This document shows positions 16,088 to 24,449 of a stretch of DNA of 64,000 bases, in pieces. The translations under genes and the position numbers were made by a program. The stretch is from an uncultured Bacilli bacterium (GTDB lineage Bacteria; Bacillota_I; Bacilli_A; RF39; UBA660). The stretch lies in contig CAKPER010000001.1 of assembly GCA_934149245.1 (NCBI GenBank), forward strand, positions 1 to 64,000, in the 5' to 3' direction. Position 1 is the stretch's first letter; the number at the start of each line of letters is the position of its first letter. The notes below the pieces were generated by a model, which was not told the origin of the DNA, made no database searches, and worked only from the letters and a program-made list of their open reading frames with translations.

Positions 16088-17915
16088 GTTTACGCTTGAA
16101 GTTTTTAGTGAATAATACAGAACCTGATAGAACTACTACTAATCCTGCTACTGTAGTAGCTAATGTTTTATTTGAACCTGTACTTGGTACAGCTACTTCT
16201 TCTGGTGTCTCTGGAGTTTCTGGTACTTCAGGTGTTTCTGGTGTTTTAGTGTTATACATTGTTACGTTTACAGTTTCAGTACTTCCTTCTTTTACAGTAA
16301 ATGTTACTTTTTCACTTGTTAATGTATAACCATCTGGTGCTTCTTTTTCAACTAGAGTATATGTACCAGGTTTTAATGATGATGTTTGATATGGAGTATC
16401 TTCTGTTACAAAAGATTCTACGACATTATCGTTTTCATCTCTTATTTCTAGAGTTGCTCCTGCTACTTGATTTTTTGAAGATGAATCTAATTTATTGATT
16501 ATAACATTGTATGTTGTTTCTTTTTTTGGAGTATTATACATAACAACTGGTGATGTTGTTCCTCCATTTTCATCTACCTCAAATTTTACTGTTTCAGTAG
16601 TTAATTCATAACCTTCTGGTGCTATTGTTTCAGATAATGTATAGCTTCCTTGCTTTAGGTCTGTTATTACGTGAGGTGTTGCTTCTGATACCCATGTATC
16701 TATAGTGTTACCACTAGCGTCTTTTAAGACAAGAGTTGCTCCTGGTAATTCTTCTTTAGTAGTTATATCTTGTTTACTAATACTAACACTCTTTTTCTCA
16801 GGAGTTTTACTATTATACATTACTACTTTAGTTGTAATACCTTTATTTGTAACATTAAATTTAATAGTACTAGTTGATAAGTCATAACCATTTGGTGCTA
16901 TTGTTTCAGATAATGTATATGAGCCAGGTGTTAAATGCATTTCATGTGGTGTAGAAGTTGATGTCCAACTATCTACTACTTTACCAGTATTATCTTTTAC
17001 TTGTAATGTTGCTCCTGGTAATTCTTGTTTTGTAGTTATATCTTGTTTACTTACTAATATTTTATCTACAGCAATAGACATACTCTTACTAGCTTTAGCT
17101 GTTTTATCTATAGTGTATGTTGCTGACATAACTTGGTAGCTACTGCTACTTGGATTATATTTATAAGATTTATAAACTTTCTTAGTATTTTTTACTTTGA
17201 TACTAAAAGTTTTAGCTGCATTAGTTACAGATGATACTGGAACTTTTACATATATATCATTACCTGATTTAGAGTATGTAGTTCCTGATGGTGCATTAAC
17301 TAACTCTACTTTATAGCTACCTTCAGAACTTTTAACTGTTATTTTGTTTGATACATAATATTTTTTATCACTACTTAGTGAGAATGTAACTTTACTACTA
17401 TTTAATTTAATAGTAGGATCAGTTTGATTATAACTCTTTTGAGCTTTAGCTTGACTTACTAAATTTTTAATACGTTTTGCTGTTTTGCTTGATGATTTTG
17501 AGATAGTTGATTTGAATGTATTGATACTTGGTGAATATTTCATATATCCTTTGTCCATTAAGTAAATCCAATATGCAGTTTGAATTTCAAAATAATCTTT
17601 GTCATTAGTAACCTTAGAACCTTTTTCTAATAAGTAATTAATTCCAGGATCACTATATTTTGATGATTTAGTATATTTTATACTAGTAACTGGCATATGA
17701 CGAGCATATGTAGCACAATATGTGTATTTACCATCAGTTGTTTTCTTTACATGAAAAGTTTGAGGAAAACTAATTGGTGGTTTATAACTATGGTACCCCA
17801 TTCTTAAGGTAGATGGTGCTTCAGATACAGCATAGACACTACCAGCACCGAATAATGTCATTACAACTATTCCTAAAGAAAGAAATAGATTTTTAAAATT
17901 TAACTTCTTTTTCAT
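16077..17915 (-). CDS. Thioester-domain adhesin with three SpaA/Cna-B repeats and a VPSTG anchor
   Basis: A signal peptide (residues 1-29) is followed by a thioester domain with Cys67 (TYCATY) and Gln112 (FEIQTAYWIY), the pair that forms the reactive bond used to attach covalently to host targets. Three SpaA-like domains follow. Each has the isopeptide set: Lys in SKQD or NKLD, Glu in YTLSE or YTLVE, and a terminal Asn in MYN. The C-terminus has a Pro-rich spacer, VPSTG, a membrane helix and a basic tail. The frame is open 24 codons upstream, but AGGAGG at 17925-17931 fits only the ATG at 17915. It heads the operon that contains its sortase. Confidence 0.93.
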   Translation of the reverse strand: MKKKLNFKNLFLSLGIVVMTLFGAGSVYAVSEAPSTLRMGYHSYKPPISFPQTFHVKKTTDGKYTYCATYARHMPVTSIKYTKSSKYSDPGINYLLEKGSKVTNDKDYFEIQTAYWIYLMDKGYMKYSPSINTFKSTISKSSSKTAKRIKNLVSQAKAQKSYNQTDPTIKLNSSKVTFSLSSDKKYYVSNKITVKSSEGSYKVELVNAPSGTTYSKSGNDIYVKVPVSSVTNAAKTFSIKVKNTKKVYKSYKYNPSSSSYQVMSATYTIDKTAKASKSMSIAVDKILVSKQDITTKQELPGATLQVKDNTGKVVDSWTSTSTPHEMHLTPGSYTLSETIAPNGYDLSTSTIKFNVTNKGITTKVVMYNSKTPEKKSVSISKQDITTKEELPGATLVLKDASGNTIDTWVSEATPHVITDLKQGSYTLSETIAPEGYELTTETVKFEVDENGGTTSPVVMYNTPKKETTYNVIINKLDSSSKNQVAGATLEIRDENDNVVESFVTEDTPYQTSSLKPGTYTLVEKEAPDGYTLTSEKVTFTVKEGSTETVNVTMYNTKTPETPEVPETPETPEEVAVPSTGSNKTLATTVAGLVVVLSGSVLFTKNFKRKHEN

Positions 17916-17946
17916 AACCTTTAAACCTCCTAAATTTCGAGTATAT

Positions 17947-17975
17947 ATACTATCATTAAAAGGTTCTTTTGTCAA
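17947..17975 (-). promoter_or_regulatory. Promoter of the adhesin/sortase operon
   Basis: Minus-strand TTGACA (17970-17975), 17-base spacer, TAGTAT (17947-17952), with TGA directly before the -10 box. It closely resembles the promoter of the second thioester adhesin at 41674-41702, so the two may be co-regulated. Confidence 0.75.
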
Positions 17976-18003
17976 TACTTTTTTCACAAATTGTTAATTA
18001 TTT

Positions 18004-18030
18004 TTAGCAATCTAGCTTGACAATTGCTAA
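18004..18030 (+). promoter_or_regulatory. CIRCE element (HrcA operator)
   Basis: TTAGCAATC, a 9-base spacer and AATTGCTAA give the 9-9-9 layout of CIRCE, with 8 of 9 arm positions paired. The consensus is TTAGCACTC-N9-GAGTGCTAA. It overlaps the -35 box of the clpB promoter, where HrcA binding would block RNA polymerase. Confidence 0.8.
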
Positions 18031-18044
18031 AAGGGTGCTATAAT
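18017..18044 (+). promoter_or_regulatory. Promoter of clpB
   Basis: Perfect TTGACA (18017-18022) and perfect TATAAT (18039-18044) with a 16-base spacer. A strong vegetative promoter, overlapped by the CIRCE element, as expected for a repressed heat-shock gene. Confidence 0.85.
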
Positions 18045-18070
18045 TAGATTGTACGAAAGGAGATGTTAAT

Positions 18071-20179
18071 ATGAATAATAACATGTATCAAGAACAAGAA
18101 GAAAATGTTTTAGAAAAATATGGACGTGATATTACGGAAAGTTCACGTAATGGTAAAATAGATCCTGTTATTGGTAGAGATGAAGAAATTAGAAGTATTT
18201 CTAGAATTTTATCTCGTAAAACCAAAAACAATCCCGTTTTAATAGGAGAAGCTGGTGTTGGTAAGACTGCTATTATAGAAGGACTTGCTAACAGAATTGT
18301 TAAGGGAGATGTTCCTAATAATTTGAAAGATAAAACTATTTGGGAACTTGATATGGCCTCTCTAATAGCAGGAGCTAAATATAGAGGTGAATTTGAAGAA
18401 AGACTTAAAGCTGTATTAAAAAAAGTTAAAGAGTCTGATGGTAATATTATCCTTTTTATAGATGAAATTCATATGATTGTGGGAGCTGGAGCTATTGATG
18501 GAGCAATGGATGCTGGTAATATGCTAAAACCAATGCTTGCTCGTGGAGAGATACATTGTATAGGAGCTACTACTTTAAATGAATATCGTAAATATATAGA
18601 AAAAGATAGTGCTCTAGAGAGAAGATTTCAAAAGGTACAAGTTAATGAACCTACTGTTAGAGATACTATTACTATTTTAAGAGGATTAAAATCTAGGTTT
18701 GAGGTATATCATGGTGTTAATATAAAGGATAGTGCTTTAATAGCAGCAGCAACATTATCAGATCGTTATATTACTAGTAGGTTTTTACCTGATAAAGCTA
18801 TTGACTTAGTAGATGAAGCTTGTGCTACTATAAAAGTACAAATGGAATCTGTTCCAACAGAATTAGATTTATTAGAAAGACAAATTATGAGACTTCAAAT
18901 TGAAAAGCAGGCTCTAAAGAAAGAAAAAGATGATATATCTTGTGCTAGAAAGGAAGAAATTGATAAGAAACTAACTGGTTTAAAAGATAAGGAGCATGAT
19001 TTAAGATTAGCATGGGAAGATGAGAAAAAGATTAATAATTTAATTAGTGAAAAGAAGAAAGATATTGATAGAGCTAATCACGAGTTAGAGATAGCTGAGG
19101 CTAACTATGATTTAGAATCAGCTGCTAGACTTAGACATGGAGAAATACCTAAATTAGAAGCTGATTTAAAAGAGTTACAGAAGAAGAATAAATCTAATAT
19201 TTTATCGGATACTGTAACTGATGAGAGTATTGCTGGTATTGTTTCTAAATGGACAGCAATTCCTGTTAATAAATTAGTAGGAAGTGAAAAAGATAAGCTA
19301 CTTAATTTGGAAACTAATATGAAAAAACGTGTTATGGGTCAAGATAAGGCTATTCACTTAGTTAGTGAGGCTATTATAAGAGCACGTGCTGGTATTAAAG
19401 ATCCTAATCGTCCTATTGGTTCATTTATATTTTTAGGTCCTACTGGTGTTGGTAAGACTGAGGTTGCTAGAACGCTAGCGTATGAGTTATTTGATGATGA
19501 ACGTCATATGATTAGAATTGATATGTCAGAATATATGGAAGCTCACTCTGTTGCTAGATTAATAGGTTCTCCTCCAGGATATGTTGGCTATGATGATGGT
19601 GGTCAATTAACAGAGGCTGTTAGAAGAAATCCCTACTCTATTGTTTTATTTGATGAAATAGAAAAAGCTCATAAAGATGTATTTAATATATTACTTCAAA
19701 TACTAGATGATGGAAGAATTACTGATAGTCAAGGTAGAACAGTTGATTTTAAAAATACTATTATTATAATGACTTCTAATTTAGGAAGTGAATATATTTT
19801 AAATGATAAAGAACATGCTGAAAGTTCTGTTATGAGTGAACTTAGACATACATTTAAACCTGAATTTATTAATAGAATTGATGAGATTATTATATTTAAT
19901 TCTTTATCTAAAGAAGTTGTTTATGAAGTATTAGATAAGATTATTGCTGATTTAGAGTTAAGACTTAAAGATAAAAGATTAAAAATCAGTTTGACTGATA
20001 AGGCTAAAGATTTTGTTATTAATGAGTCTTATGATGAGAATTATGGAGCTAGACCTATAAAGAGATATGTTCAAAGAAATATTGAAACTTTACTTGCTAA
20101 TTATATTATTCAGGATAAAATAAAATTTAATAGTAGTGTTTTGATTGATGTTGATGATAATAAATTTGTTATTAAATAA
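18071..20179 (+). CDS. clpB: ClpB-type disaggregase lacking the N-terminal domain
   Basis: A hexameric AAA+ chaperone that pulls proteins out of aggregates, normally with DnaK. Two nucleotide-binding domains are complete: GEAGVGKT at residues 59-66 and GPTGVGKT in the second, with Walker B FIDEIH and [10 protein letters not shown] shortened coiled-coil middle domain lies between (about residues 285-375). The second domain follows ClpB ([16 protein letters not shown]) rather than ClpC. At 702 residues it lacks the ~140-residue substrate-binding N domain, as in some Mollicutes. It has a strong promoter under CIRCE, an AAAGGAG ribosome site and its own terminator, so it is a single-gene unit. 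Confidence 0.93.
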   Translation: MNNNMYQEQEENVLEKYGRDITESSRNGKIDPVIGRDEEIRSISRILSRKTKNNPVLIGEAGVGKTAIIEGLANRIVKGDVPNNLKDKTIWELDMASLIAGAKYRGEFEERLKAVLKKVKESDGNIILFIDEIHMIVGAGAIDGAMDAGNMLKPMLARGEIHCIGATTLNEYRKYIEKDSALERRFQKVQVNEPTVRDTITILRGLKSRFEVYHGVNIKDSALIAAATLSDRYITSRFLPDKAIDLVDEACATIKVQMESVPTELDLLERQIMRLQIEKQALKKEKDDISCARKEEIDKKLTGLKDKEHDLRLAWEDEKKINNLISEKKKDIDRANHELEIAEANYDLESAARLRHGEIPKLEADLKELQKKNKSNILSDTVTDESIAGIVSKWTAIPVNKLVGSEKDKLLNLETNMKKRVMGQDKAIHLVSEAIIRARAGIKDPNRPIGSFIFLGPTGVGKTEVARTLAYELFDDERHMIRIDMSEYMEAHSVARLIGSPPGYVGYDDGGQLTEAVRRNPYSIVLFDEIEKAHKDVFNILLQILDDGRITDSQGRTVDFKNTIIIMTSNLGSEYILNDKEHAESSVMSELRHTFKPEFINRIDEIIIFNSLSKEVVYEVLDKIIADLELRLKDKRLKISLTDKAKDFVINESYDENYGARPIKRYVQRNIETLLANYIIQDKIKFNSSVLIDVDDNKFVIK

Positions 20180-20184
20180 GTATT

Positions 20185-20219
20185 AAAAAACCACATATTT
20201 AAACTTATGTGGTTTTTTT
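20185..20219. terminator. Terminator of clpB, probably bidirectional
   Basis: AAAAAACCACAT and ATGTGGTTTTTT form a perfect 12-base stem around an 11-base loop, flanked by A and T runs. It also serves the lectin-like gene that ends at 20242 on the other strand. Confidence 0.92.
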
Positions 20220-20241
20220 AAGATTTCTAATTTCAATAGTA

Positions 20242-22509
20242 TTAACTTTCTTTTATAGTATATGGATTATTAACACTTCCATCTCCTTTAGATAAACTAA
20301 TTTCTGATTTTAAATTGATAACTGGGCGGACGCCGAGCGTATTCGTGGTCCAAGAGTTGTGCAGGTTGCCATCCCCGTCCACGCGCCACACGCCCGCATA
20401 GCCGTACCACGAGTTGAAATCCGACGGCGACATAGTCCAATAAGCTTGACCAGTATTTAGCCAATAGGACTGATTTTTAGTCCAAGCTTTACCACCTGCT
20501 AAAACTACTTCGTCTGTTGTTATTAAACCAACAGGATAAGTTAATTCCCCATTTCCTAAAGTACTGCCTTTTGTTTTAGTAAATTGGTCAACTTGTCTCG
20601 GACATTTTAAACTTGGTGTTTTTTTTGTAGCATTTCTATTATATGCTCCATAAAGAGTTGTTGCTTCTAAGCTAGAACCATCTCCAGAAGCTACTGTCCT
20701 ATCGTTACAAAATATGATATCACTCAAATACTTTGAATAACCTTTATCTTCGATATTAGTTTTATACCAAGTATCAATTTTAGTCTTTATAGTACTATCA
20801 TCAGTGTCTTTATAAGTATTTTCGTATGTATCAGTTAAATAAGAATGGTATTTTCCTTTTATTTGGTTAGGAGCAACATAGCTAGTAATTTCCACTAATG
20901 TTGCACAAGTTCCTGTTTTACTAGTGCTAAAGCAAGTATATTTATAGTTAGGATAATTACCGCTTCCCCATATTTCTTCTAATGTTCCTGATACAGTATC
21001 TCCAGAGATTGATAATTTTTTAGTTGTATCGTCATTTGTGTAGGAAGTACCAAAGTAATAAATTGATGGTGCATTTATATTACTATAGGTTAAAGTGTTA
21101 GTTGTTGTATGTTTTAAAACTAAATTTCTACTATATTTATAACCTACGCTAGAGGCATCATAAGGATAACTATTATATTGTGAGGTGCCAATTGATGTTT
21201 TTGATGATGTATCAGAAGTATTAGTTCCTGAATAAATTAATCTTATTGAGCCATCACCATTTACTCTAATTATTCGCCAAATATAACCAGCAAAACTTAC
21301 ATAATTATTAGTAACTTTTCCTCTATAGTAGTAGCTATCTCCGTAATCATCTTCTGCTTTGTATATCCCAGCTGCTGCTACGTTAGCTTCTTTTATTTTA
21401 GCTATGTAGCGATCTACTTTTGTTGCTCTATAAGTTGTATTTCCATTTGAAGTTGAAGAAGTTACATCATAAATAACATATAATGTGCTGCAATTTCCAT
21501 TACTACTTTGATTAACGCAGGTATAATATTTTTGAGAGGAGGTTGATTTACTATCAGTCATTGTACCCATTTTACTATTACTAATATAATATGTACCAGT
21601 ATTTGTATCAAATCTATATGAGGTTCCATAATAAATTTTATTAGTTGTAGAGATGATGCTATTACTGGTTACATTTTTTTCTCTTCCTTCTTCGTAAGTT
21701 ATTACTGGTGCTGTACTGTTAAAATCTAGGGTTTTATTTGAAATATTTGCTTTAGCATCATCTACTGTTTTTGAATATTTATCGCTTATTAATAAACAAT
21801 CACTAAAATTAGTGATGTCATTGTTACTGCAATAGTTTTTATTAAACTCTTTGAAAGTGGCTGTTACTCCTCCTACTCCATTTATATCAGTAAATTCAAC
21901 TTCCCCTCCATAAGTTCCTGTATTTGTATCAATTTGATTGCTATTAGTTTCACTGATCCATACTGCTATATAAAATTCTTTTGAACCATGGGCTTCAACA
22001 GAAAGATTAGATACTAATGGTGATTTACCAGTAGCATTTGTTAAGTATTCAGTTTTTCTAGTAGTACTATCAGCTATTTCTTCCCATTTTAAGTTATCAA
22101 ATCTTCCTCCTTTTGACTGTAGAGTAATGTTACCATCAAGTCTTAAATTAGTGCTACCATTATTTATAATAGTTATTTTGTAGACCTCACAAGAGACATT
22201 ATTGTTATTATCAACACAAGATGACTTTCCTCCGTTTCCCTGTAAGGCATTATTTAAAGCTGCGTCAAACATTGGAACTAATTTACTTTTGTTGTTATTG
22301 TTTGGGGTTACTCTTTCTACTGTTAATTTGGCATCAACGGTTGCCATATTACCTGTTATTTTGTCTTTTATACTGGTACTAGTCATAAAGTAAGCATAGG
22401 TTGTGCCAGTTACTACTAAAGAAAAGGCTAAAATTAGTAAAAACAATTGATAGATTTTTAAAGCAAAAGTTCTTTTTTTGATAGTAAATTTAATCTTTTT
22501 TGTTAGCAT
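20242..22509 (-). CDS. Secreted protein with TasA-like N-terminus and C-terminal lectin-like domain (755 aa)
   Basis: An N-terminal membrane/signal segment (residues 18-42) ends in GTTYAYF, as in TasA/SipW-associated fibre proteins, and the next ~170 residues look like that beta-sandwich class (VYKITIINNGSTNLRL). The rest is rich in Ser, Thr, Tyr and Gly. The C-terminal ~300 residues carry FAGYIWRIIRVNGDGSIRLIY, a cysteine-containing middle, and a final block with YWTMSPSD, then AGVWRVDGDG, then GVRPVINL, the layout of C-type-lectin-fold domains. That final block is encoded by a 64% GC patch. It follows hybrid kinase 1 by 19 bases and is probably in its operon. Confidence 0.8.
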   Translation of the reverse strand: MLTKKIKFTIKKRTFALKIYQLFLLILAFSLVVTGTTYAYFMTSTSIKDKITGNMATVDAKLTVERVTPNNNNKSKLVPMFDAALNNALQGNGGKSSCVDNNNNVSCEVYKITIINNGSTNLRLDGNITLQSKGGRFDNLKWEEIADSTTRKTEYLTNATGKSPLVSNLSVEAHGSKEFYIAVWISETNSNQIDTNTGTYGGEVEFTDINGVGGVTATFKEFNKNYCSNNDITNFSDCLLISDKYSKTVDDAKANISNKTLDFNSTAPVITYEEGREKNVTSNSIISTTNKIYYGTSYRFDTNTGTYYISNSKMGTMTDSKSTSSQKYYTCVNQSSNGNCSTLYVIYDVTSSTSNGNTTYRATKVDRYIAKIKEANVAAAGIYKAEDDYGDSYYYRGKVTNNYVSFAGYIWRIIRVNGDGSIRLIYSGTNTSDTSSKTSIGTSQYNSYPYDASSVGYKYSRNLVLKHTTTNTLTYSNINAPSIYYFGTSYTNDDTTKKLSISGDTVSGTLEEIWGSGNYPNYKYTCFSTSKTGTCATLVEITSYVAPNQIKGKYHSYLTDTYENTYKDTDDSTIKTKIDTWYKTNIEDKGYSKYLSDIIFCNDRTVASGDGSSLEATTLYGAYNRNATKKTPSLKCPRQVDQFTKTKGSTLGNGELTYPVGLITTDEVVLAGGKAWTKNQSYWLNTGQAYWTMSPSDFNSWYGYAGVWRVDGDGNLHNSWTTNTLGVRPVINLKSEISLSKGDGSVNNPYTIKES
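20327..20434 (-). other. GC-rich patch in the lectin-like domain; candidate DGR variable region
   Basis: About 108 bases encoding the residues between YWTM and PVINL are about 64% GC (69 of 108 by my count), against about 27% in the window, and only about 17% adenine on the coding strand. The reading frame runs through with no break and AT-rich sequence resumes sharply on both sides. Variable regions of diversity-generating retroelements lie at this place, at the 3' end of lectin-fold target genes before a conserved GVRPV. No reverse transcriptase or template repeat is in this window, so the identification is inference. Confidence 0.5.
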
Positions 22510-22528
22510 TATTATCTTCCTTTTCTAA

Positions 22529-24376
22529 TTATTTAATTAAACAATTATCAATTTTTTCTTTAATAGTCTCTTTATTGAATGGTTTTGTTATATAGTCACT
22601 AAATCCTAATAAGATGTATTTTTCATAAGCACCACTTATAACGTCTGCTGTTAGTGCTATAACTGGGGTTTTAAAATTCTTATCTTTTTTTAGTTCGTTG
22701 ATAGCTGTTATACCACTCATAACTGGCATCATAATATCCATTAAGATAATATCATAGTGGTTATTTTTTATCTTTTCTAAAGCTTCTTTTCCGTTATAAC
22801 ATTCATCAACAAGATTAAATTTTAAGCTTTCGATTGCTCTTCTAGCAACTTTTATATTTAATTCGTTATCATCTACTATTAGAATTCTTTTCTTAGAATA
22901 ATCTATTGATTTTAATTTAGCTTTTTTAGCGATTATTTTTAAATTTTCTGTGTTAGTTAAAATCTTTTTTTCTCCTATTTTTTGAGGGATAGTTATCATA
23001 AACATAGAGCCTTTACCATAAGTAGATTCCACATTTATTTTACCCCCCATCATTTCAACTAATTTTTTAGTAATAGCAAGTCCTAGACCAGTTCCTTCTG
23101 TTGTTGTATTTTTTTCAACGTCAAGGCGTTCAAATTTAGTAAATAATTTATTAATATATTCTTTCTTTATACCTCTTCCTGTATCAGTTACAGTTATAAA
23201 TAGCAGACAGTTGTTTTTCTTATTTATACATTTTATATTAAATTTTATACTTCCTTTTTCAGTATATTTAATAGCATTAGATAGAATATTATTTATTATT
23301 TGTTTTACATGAATTTTATCTCCTATTAAAATATCAGGAATATCTTCAGCTATATTTATGGTGTAATTTATTTCTTTATCCCCTATTCTACTACCATTTA
23401 TTTTAAATAAAGTCATAGCTTCTTTTTTTAAATCATACTCTACTTCAGTTATTTCTAGCTTATCACTTTCAATTTTACTTATATCCATAATATTTCCTAC
23501 TATTTCTAATAGAGTGTGAGAAGCTGACACTACATCTTCCATATCTTCTTGCATATTGCTTGGAAGGCTTTTATTTGTTGACATATCTTCACAAAGACCG
23601 ACGATAGCGTTTAGAGGAGTTCTTATTTCGTGAGACATACTAGATAAGAAATCACTTTTAGCGTGATTGGCTTTTTCAGCTTGTTCTTTGGCAACATTTA
23701 ATGCCTCAATCATTTTCATATCAGGATTTTCTATTGTGAAATACATTAAGAAAGTAATAAGAGTTTCCATAGAAGTTGTTAATAAAAGGCCTGGATTCTT
23801 CTTTTGAATTATCATAACGATTGTACCTATTACAATAAATGAAAATAGTGGTAAGTACTTTCTGCTCTTTAAACTTTTTATATTTCTTAACATATAAATT
23901 AAGAAAGAAATAATATATATAGGACTAATACTAAATAATACAGTTGCTGAAGGGCCGTATGAATAAAGTATTTTTCCATCATTATAAAATTCTATAGGTA
24001 AGAAAATAACTATAACAGAGATTATTAAAAATAGTAAGCCAAAAATATTGAATACTTTATTTTCAAATTTTTTCTCTTCTTTGGGGCCTCTTGGCTTGGC
24101 TATTATAAAGATATAGATAGTAAAAACAGTAATCCAGACTAAATAATAGATTAGTAATAACTTAGATACTACAAAGTTAGTTATAGGTATTTTGTCCATA
24201 TAAAAGATAGTATAATAGCATGATGTTGCTAAAATAGTTCCTACTAAATTACTTATTATTAGATAACCATATAATTTTGTCTCAATATTTGGTTGTCTTT
24301 TTTTTGAAAAGTACATGCAAGTTAATAATATTATGTAAAACATACTGCAGGTAGAAAATGTAAAATCTCCATTCAT
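22529..24376 (-). CDS. Hybrid histidine kinase 1 with 7-TM-like sensor and receiver
   Basis: About seven membrane segments (residues 10-215) form the sensor. A HisKA domain follows with His249 in SSMSHEIRTPLNAIVG, then a HATPase domain with NILSNAIKYTEKG, DTGRGIK and GTGLGLA boxes, and a C-terminal receiver with the phospho-acceptor Asp547 in LMDIMMPVMSG and the Lys of TKPF. No output domain follows, so the signal must go to another protein or stay within the phosphorelay. Hybrid kinase 2 (26693-28510) is a close paralogue of the same layout. The lectin-like gene follows after 19 bases. Confidence 0.93.
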   Translation of the reverse strand: MNGDFTFSTCSMFYIILLTCMYFSKKRQPNIETKLYGYLIISNLVGTILATSCYYTIFYMDKIPITNFVVSKLLLIYYLVWITVFTIYIFIIAKPRGPKEEKKFENKVFNIFGLLFLIISVIVIFLPIEFYNDGKILYSYGPSATVLFSISPIYIISFLIYMLRNIKSLKSRKYLPLFSFIVIGTIVMIIQKKNPGLLLTTSMETLITFLMYFTIENPDMKMIEALNVAKEQAEKANHAKSDFLSSMSHEIRTPLNAIVGLCEDMSTNKSLPSNMQEDMEDVVSASHTLLEIVGNIMDISKIESDKLEITEVEYDLKKEAMTLFKINGSRIGDKEINYTINIAEDIPDILIGDKIHVKQIINNILSNAIKYTEKGSIKFNIKCINKKNNCLLFITVTDTGRGIKKEYINKLFTKFERLDVEKNTTTEGTGLGLAITKKLVEMMGGKINVESTYGKGSMFMITIPQKIGEKKILTNTENLKIIAKKAKLKSIDYSKKRILIVDDNELNIKVARRAIESLKFNLVDECYNGKEALEKIKNNHYDIILMDIMMPVMSGITAINELKKDKNFKTPVIALTADVISGAYEKYILLGFSDYITKPFNKETIKEKIDNCLIK

Positions 24377-24418
24377 ATTACCACTCCTATTCTACCTCAA
24401 GTATAACATAAAACGCAT

Positions 24419-24449
24419 AAAAAAACGACAATTTTTTTAATGAATTGTC
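24419..24449 (-). terminator. Terminator of the 660-aa acyl-adenylating gene
   Basis: Minus-strand hairpin GACAATT / AATTGTC followed by GTTTTTTT. It overlaps the stop codon at 24437 and separates this gene from kinase 1. Confidence 0.7.

Noticed and set aside
20327..20434. GC-rich patch as an assembly chimera or contamination
   Set aside because: The reading frame and the lectin motif run through both edges without a break, which a chance join would not give.
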